From Phycisphaerales bacterium (lineage in GTDB: Bacteria > Planctomycetota > Phycisphaerae > Phycisphaerales > UBA1924), in NCBI GenBank assembly GCA_020845755.1, contig JADLFE010000052.1:62001-126000 (forward strand): a DNA stretch of 64,000 nucleotides. Reading direction: 5' to 3'. The number at the start of each line of letters is the position of its first letter. Position 1 is the stretch's first letter. Under the pieces are notes generated by a model, which saw only the letters and a list, made by a program, of their open reading frames with translations, did not search any database and had not been told where the DNA came from. Shown here piece after piece: positions 60,447 to 64,000 of the stretch. A program made the position numbers and the translations under genes.

Positions 60447-62258
60447 CTACGACTTCCCGCCGTTCACGATCTCCCGCGCGCGTCCGAGCGCGTCGTCCAG
60501 GTTCTCGTGGATGTTCTCCAGCCCGATCTCGTTGTCCATCCCGGCCTTCACCATCTCGAACATCGGGTGCGCGTGTACGCCGCCCAGGAGCAGCCGCGTT
60601 CCGTGCTTCACGCACCTGCGATGGAACTCGCGCAGCGCGTTCAGTCCCGTCGCGTCGATGTGTGGCACATACCGCATCCGCAGGATCACCACGCGCGGCG
60701 GCTTCTCGATCTGGTCCAGCGCATCACGCAGGTTGTTCGCCACGCCGAAGAAGAACGGCCCGTTGATCTCGTAGACCTCCACGCCACGGGGGACACGCCT
60801 GTCGCGCACCGCGCCGGGGTCCTTGGGGTCCACCTTCTCCGTCTCCTGGCCTTCCTCGATCTCCTCGTTCAGGCCCGTCACTGTCGTCACCTGCGCCATC
60901 CGGCGCATGAACAGGATCGACGAGAGCAGGATCCCCGTGCCCACCGCGATCGTCAGGTCAAACAACACCGTCAGCCCGAACGTTGTCAGGAGCACCAGCA
61001 CGTCCGGGCGCGGCGCCCGGAGCAGCGATCGGAAATGCTCGAGTTCGCTCACCTTCCACGCGACCATCACCAGGATCGCCGCCAGGGATGCGAGCGGGAC
61101 GGCCTTGGCGAGCGGCGCCAGCGCCAGCATGAACAGCAGCACGAACACCGCGTGGAGCACCCCCGACACCGGAGTCTTGGCGCCGCTGCGGATGTTGGCA
61201 GCCGTCCTCGCGATCGCGCCCGTCGCGGGCAGTCCGAAGAACGTCACACTCGCGAGGTTCGCCACGCCCTGCGCGATCAATTCCTGGTCGGAGCGATGGC
61301 GATAGCCGGTCATCCCGTCGGCCACGACCGCCGACAGCAGGCTCTCGATCGCTCCAAGGAACGCGATCGCCGACGCCGACGGCATCAACTCGCGGATCAT
61401 CGACATGGAGATGGGCGGGAAGTGCGGCGCGGGCAGGTTGCTGGGAATCCCGCCGAAGCGTGTGCCGACGGTCTCGACCAGAGGGCGTGCGTGCACGCCG
61501 TCGAACAGCACCGTCGTGGTTGACCAGCCCATGAACTTGACGAGCAGCGCGCTCAGCCCGACCGCGACAATCGCGCCCGGCACACGCGGCGCCACCCGGC
61601 GAAGCGCCGACAGGATCACGAGCGACCCGAGCCCGATGCCCAGCGAGTGCCAACTCACCGTGCCGTGAAACTCCCAGAACATCATCAGTTTATCGATGAA
61701 ATCCGCCGGGATCGTCGCGGGTTTCCCTTCCGACGTCAGGATCGTAAGCCCGAAGAAGTCCTTGATCTGCGACGCGAGGATCACGGTGCCGATCCCCGCG
61801 GTGAAGCCCGCCGTCACGGGATACGGCACAAACTTGATCACGCCGCCGAACCGGAACACGCCCAGCAGGATCAGGATCACGCCCGCCATGCACGTCGCGA
61901 TCACGAGCCCTTCATAGCCGTGCGTCGCGCAGATGCTGAATACCAGCGGCATGAACGCCGCCGTCGGCCCGCCGATCTGGAACCGCGACCCGCCCAGCCC
62001 GGAGATGATCGCCCCCGCGATCACCGCCGTGAACAGCCCCATCGCGGGCGGCGTGAGCCACGGGTGCAACGCCGCGAGCTGCTCTGCGATGCTCTGCGGG
62101 ATGCTCGCGATCCCCAGCGCCATCGCCAGTGGAAGCGCGATCACCGCCACCGTGATACCCGCACCGACATCCGAAAGGAATGGTCGAAACCCATAACCGT
62201 CGCGCAGCGATGTCACGATTTGGGGCGTGAAGTGCGCTTTCCATGTTGACTTTGGCAC
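60447..62258 (-). CDS. SulP-family anion transporter with C-terminal STAS domain
   Basis: A 603-residue transporter with about 12 membrane helices. The N-terminal signature GYGFRPFLSDVGAGITVAVIALPLAMALGIAS and the SRFQIGGPTAAFMPL loop are typical of SulP carriers for sulfate, bicarbonate or other anions. The C-terminal about 130 residues are a STAS domain (VYEINGPFFFGVANNLRDALDQ, VVILRMRYVPHIDATGLNALREFHRRC). The ion carried is not evident; no carbonic anhydrase or sulfate gene is nearby. Confidence 0.92.
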   Translation of the reverse strand: MPKSTWKAHFTPQIVTSLRDGYGFRPFLSDVGAGITVAVIALPLAMALGIASIPQSIAEQLAALHPWLTPPAMGLFTAVIAGAIISGLGGSRFQIGGPTAAFMPLVFSICATHGYEGLVIATCMAGVILILLGVFRFGGVIKFVPYPVTAGFTAGIGTVILASQIKDFFGLTILTSEGKPATIPADFIDKLMMFWEFHGTVSWHSLGIGLGSLVILSALRRVAPRVPGAIVAVGLSALLVKFMGWSTTTVLFDGVHARPLVETVGTRFGGIPSNLPAPHFPPISMSMIRELMPSASAIAFLGAIESLLSAVVADGMTGYRHRSDQELIAQGVANLASVTFFGLPATGAIARTAANIRSGAKTPVSGVLHAVFVLLFMLALAPLAKAVPLASLAAILVMVAWKVSELEHFRSLLRAPRPDVLVLLTTFGLTVLFDLTIAVGTGILLSSILFMRRMAQVTTVTGLNEEIEEGQETEKVDPKDPGAVRDRRVPRGVEVYEINGPFFFGVANNLRDALDQIEKPPRVVILRMRYVPHIDATGLNALREFHRRCVKHGTRLLLGGVHAHPMFEMVKAGMDNEIGLENIHENLDDALGRAREIVNGGKS

Positions 62259-62492
62259 GTGGCCTCCGTGCCCGCGCCCGGGCGGCCCATGGTACGGCCC
62301 GCCGTCGCCAACTGTCGAGTTTTTACGCTGTTTGCTCGTTCCTCCCGAGCAAGCGCCATCATCCGGCGCGCGTGCCGCCTTTGCCTCCCTTCCAAACTAC
62401 GGCAAATTCGACCCATTCGCCGATCTTGATACACCCCCGCGTCGCGGCAACGCTGTCGCTCCGCGCCGGCCTCGCTCCGCGTCCCGCACCCC

Positions 62493-64000
62493 ATGAACGT
62501 CGCCCGCTACATCCCCTCCATGTTCCACCGGCGATTGCTGCTGGTGATGGGAGTCGTCGCGTTGGGCCTGCTCGTGATGGGCGTTCGCCTGTGGCAACTC
62601 ACGATCACCAAGGGCGCCGAACTCCGCGAGGCCGCCGACGCTCAACTTGTCGCGCGTCATTGGATCCCGACGACCCGCGGCAAGATCGTGGACCGCAAGG
62701 GTCGGGTGCTGGCACAGGACCGGGCCAGTTACGACGTCGCCGTGGCATATCCGATGATCGATTCCTCGTGGGCAGGCTCGCGCGCCAAGCCGCTGGCGAT
62801 CAAGGCGTATCGCGCGGTCTGGAGCCAGATCAAGGACGACGACCGCGAGGCGCTCATCGCCGCGACGCAGCAGACGCTCGAGGCCCACGCGGCCCGCGCC
62901 TGGGATGAACTCTCCTCACTCCTCGATATACCGCCCAGCGAACTCGCCGAGCGCCGCGCCGCCATCGTCTCGCGTGTCGAGACCATGTACCGCGCGATCG
63001 TCGAGCAGCGCCGCGAGCAGTTGAAGCAGGAAGCCGCCGCCCGCGACGAGATCATCACGCCCGACCTCGAGCGTCGCATTGAACGCCGCGCCACCACGCC
63101 CATCGCCGAGCAGGGCATGGCCCACGTGCTCTCCCACCGCGTCAGCGACCGCAAAGCCTTCGAAGTCCAGCTTGCTCTGGGCGCGCAGATCGATCTCCCC
63201 CTCCCCGCCGCGCTCGGCATGGACGAAGCCCCGATCATCCAAGTCGATCGCATCCCCGGCCTTTCCGTGCTCGACGCCGGCGACCGCGAGTATCCCCTCG
63301 AATCCACCACCGTCTCCATCGATCGCTCCACCCTCCCCGCGCCGATCGCGTCAAAGTCCGCCGCCTCGATCACGATCGATGGCGCCGCCACGCACGTCCT
63401 GGGCTGGATGCGCAACGAGATCCAGGCCGACGACGTCAAGAACCGCAAGGCCGCCATCGCCGCCGATCCCGCCTTCGCCGCGCGCACGCTGATCGAAGAT
63501 CCTTCCTCCCGCTTCGCGCGCGTCTCCGTCGATCGCGGCGAATACCGCACCGGCGATCGCATCGGGCACGTCGGGCTCGAATCGTCGTACGAAAACTCGC
63601 TCCGCGGCCTGCGCGGCGTGCAGACCCGCCGACTCGATACCGGCGACACACCCCAGTCGCTCCCGCCCGAGCCGGGGCGCGATCTCAAACTCACCCTCGA
63701 CATCCAACTCCAGGCACGCGTCCAGGCACTCATGTCGCCCGCGTTCGGCCTGGCAACCGTTCAGTCCTGGCACGGCCACTTCAACGAGGCCGGCCAGCCC
63801 CTCGACCAGAACAACGCCATCATCTCCGGCGCCGCGCCGCTCGGCACGCCGCTCAACGGCAGCGCCGTCGTCCTCGACGTCGACACCGGCGACATCCTCG
63901 CCCTCGTCTCCATGCCCACCTTCTCGCGCGCCACGCTCCGCGACAATCCCGAGATCGTCTTTCAGGACGCCGTCAACACGCCGTGGATCAACCGCGCCAT
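62493..64000 (+). CDS. Penicillin-binding protein 2-like peptidoglycan transpeptidase (partial)
   Basis: The gene runs off the right edge; 502 residues are present. The N-terminal membrane helix (LLLVMGVVALGLLVMGVRLW) and the dimerisation-domain motif TRGKIVDRKGRVLAQDRASYDVAVAY are typical of class B PBPs such as MrdA/FtsI. Further on are PGRDLKLTLDIQLQARVQAL and the VVLDVDTGDILALVSMPTFS start of the transpeptidase domain. The active-site SxxK/SxN/KTG motifs lie beyond the window. There is an insert of about 150 residues in the dimerisation region that is longer than usual. It suggests this organism makes peptidoglycan. Confidence 0.88.
   Translation, partial: MNVARYIPSMFHRRLLLVMGVVALGLLVMGVRLWQLTITKGAELREAADAQLVARHWIPTTRGKIVDRKGRVLAQDRASYDVAVAYPMIDSSWAGSRAKPLAIKAYRAVWSQIKDDDREALIAATQQTLEAHAARAWDELSSLLDIPPSELAERRAAIVSRVETMYRAIVEQRREQLKQEAAARDEIITPDLERRIERRATTPIAEQGMAHVLSHRVSDRKAFEVQLALGAQIDLPLPAALGMDEAPIIQVDRIPGLSVLDAGDREYPLESTTVSIDRSTLPAPIASKSAASITIDGAATHVLGWMRNEIQADDVKNRKAAIAADPAFAARTLIEDPSSRFARVSVDRGEYRTGDRIGHVGLESSYENSLRGLRGVQTRRLDTGDTPQSLPPEPGRDLKLTLDIQLQARVQALMSPAFGLATVQSWHGHFNEAGQPLDQNNAIISGAAPLGTPLNGSAVVLDVDTGDILALVSMPTFSRATLRDNPEIVFQDAVNTPWINRA

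Overview
The window is a GC-rich, gene-dense stretch of a bacterial chromosome. Several features point to a planctomycete, most likely of the Phycisphaerae/Phycisphaerales type. There is a secreted protein ending in a GDxNxD-type dockerin-like tail, a type II pseudopilin with the planctomycete H-X9-DG look, small membrane proteins with a CxxCGYDL...CPxCG zinc ribbon, an LPS gene (lpxB) and dedicated ECF sigma/anti-sigma wiring. The taxonomic call is inference; no rRNA gene is present. About fifty protein genes and one tRNA were recognised. There is no CRISPR array, IS element, prophage or integron. Both ends cut genes: a secreted protein on the left and a PBP2-like transpeptidase on the right.

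Layout. 1-7 kb: a secreted His-rich protein (partial), a cytochrome c/PQQ sugar dehydrogenase, an MlaF-like ATPase, a nitroreductase behind a perfect palindrome, PgeF, a lysine-rich basic protein, a HAD phosphatase and a BFD-type [2Fe-2S] protein. 7-12 kb (minus): rsmB, then ptsN-ispA-dxs, joining a nitrogen-PTS EIIA to isoprenoid precursor synthesis. 12-19 kb: lpxB, two small membrane proteins, an ABC-F ATPase, an OPT transporter and tRNA-Val(GAC) with its own terminator. 19-25.7 kb: a matrixin-like metalloprotease with four Ig-like repeats and a dockerin-like tail, then an ECF sigma/RskA-like anti-sigma/fasciclin module that recalls mycobacterial SigK-RskA-MPT70/83, then an OmpA/Pal-like lipoprotein. 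25.9-30 kb: prepilin peptidase, xseB-xseA and a secreted protein of unknown function. 30.4-35.8 kb (plus): a zinc-ribbon protein, the F0 half of the ATP synthase plus delta (atpZ-atpI-B-E-F-H) and then pgk; the F1 genes atpA/G/D/C are not here. 36-39 kb: an OppC-OppD-glycosyltransferase operon. 39.3-44.5 kb: a VIT/VWA protein, an OmpR-type regulator and a large sensor kinase. 45-53 kb: alaS, sthA, an unrecognised conserved-looking protein and a pseudopilin pair. 53-58 kb: an endonuclease/exonuclease/phosphatase-fold protein, ispH-rlmN-ywaF in overlapping order, and a Fur-family regulator. 58-64 kb: an XRE-type regulator that looks leaderless with an overlapping small gene, a DUF1275-STAS fusion, a SulP-STAS transporter and the PBP.

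The most unusual layer is a set of short degenerate tandem repeats (7- and 8-mers) and a roughly 60-bp dispersed repeat, mostly placed just after stop codons. One octamer array lies in frame inside rlmN and encodes an extra hydrophilic segment. Its octamer resembles the one between atpF and atpH. This resembles the STRR-type heptamers of cyanobacteria, but the link is my inference.

Start codons were picked from ribosome-binding sites, overlaps and family starts. Many operon junctions use 4-nt ATGA/GTGA overlaps. Function calls rest on motifs read by eye and were not confirmed by database search.
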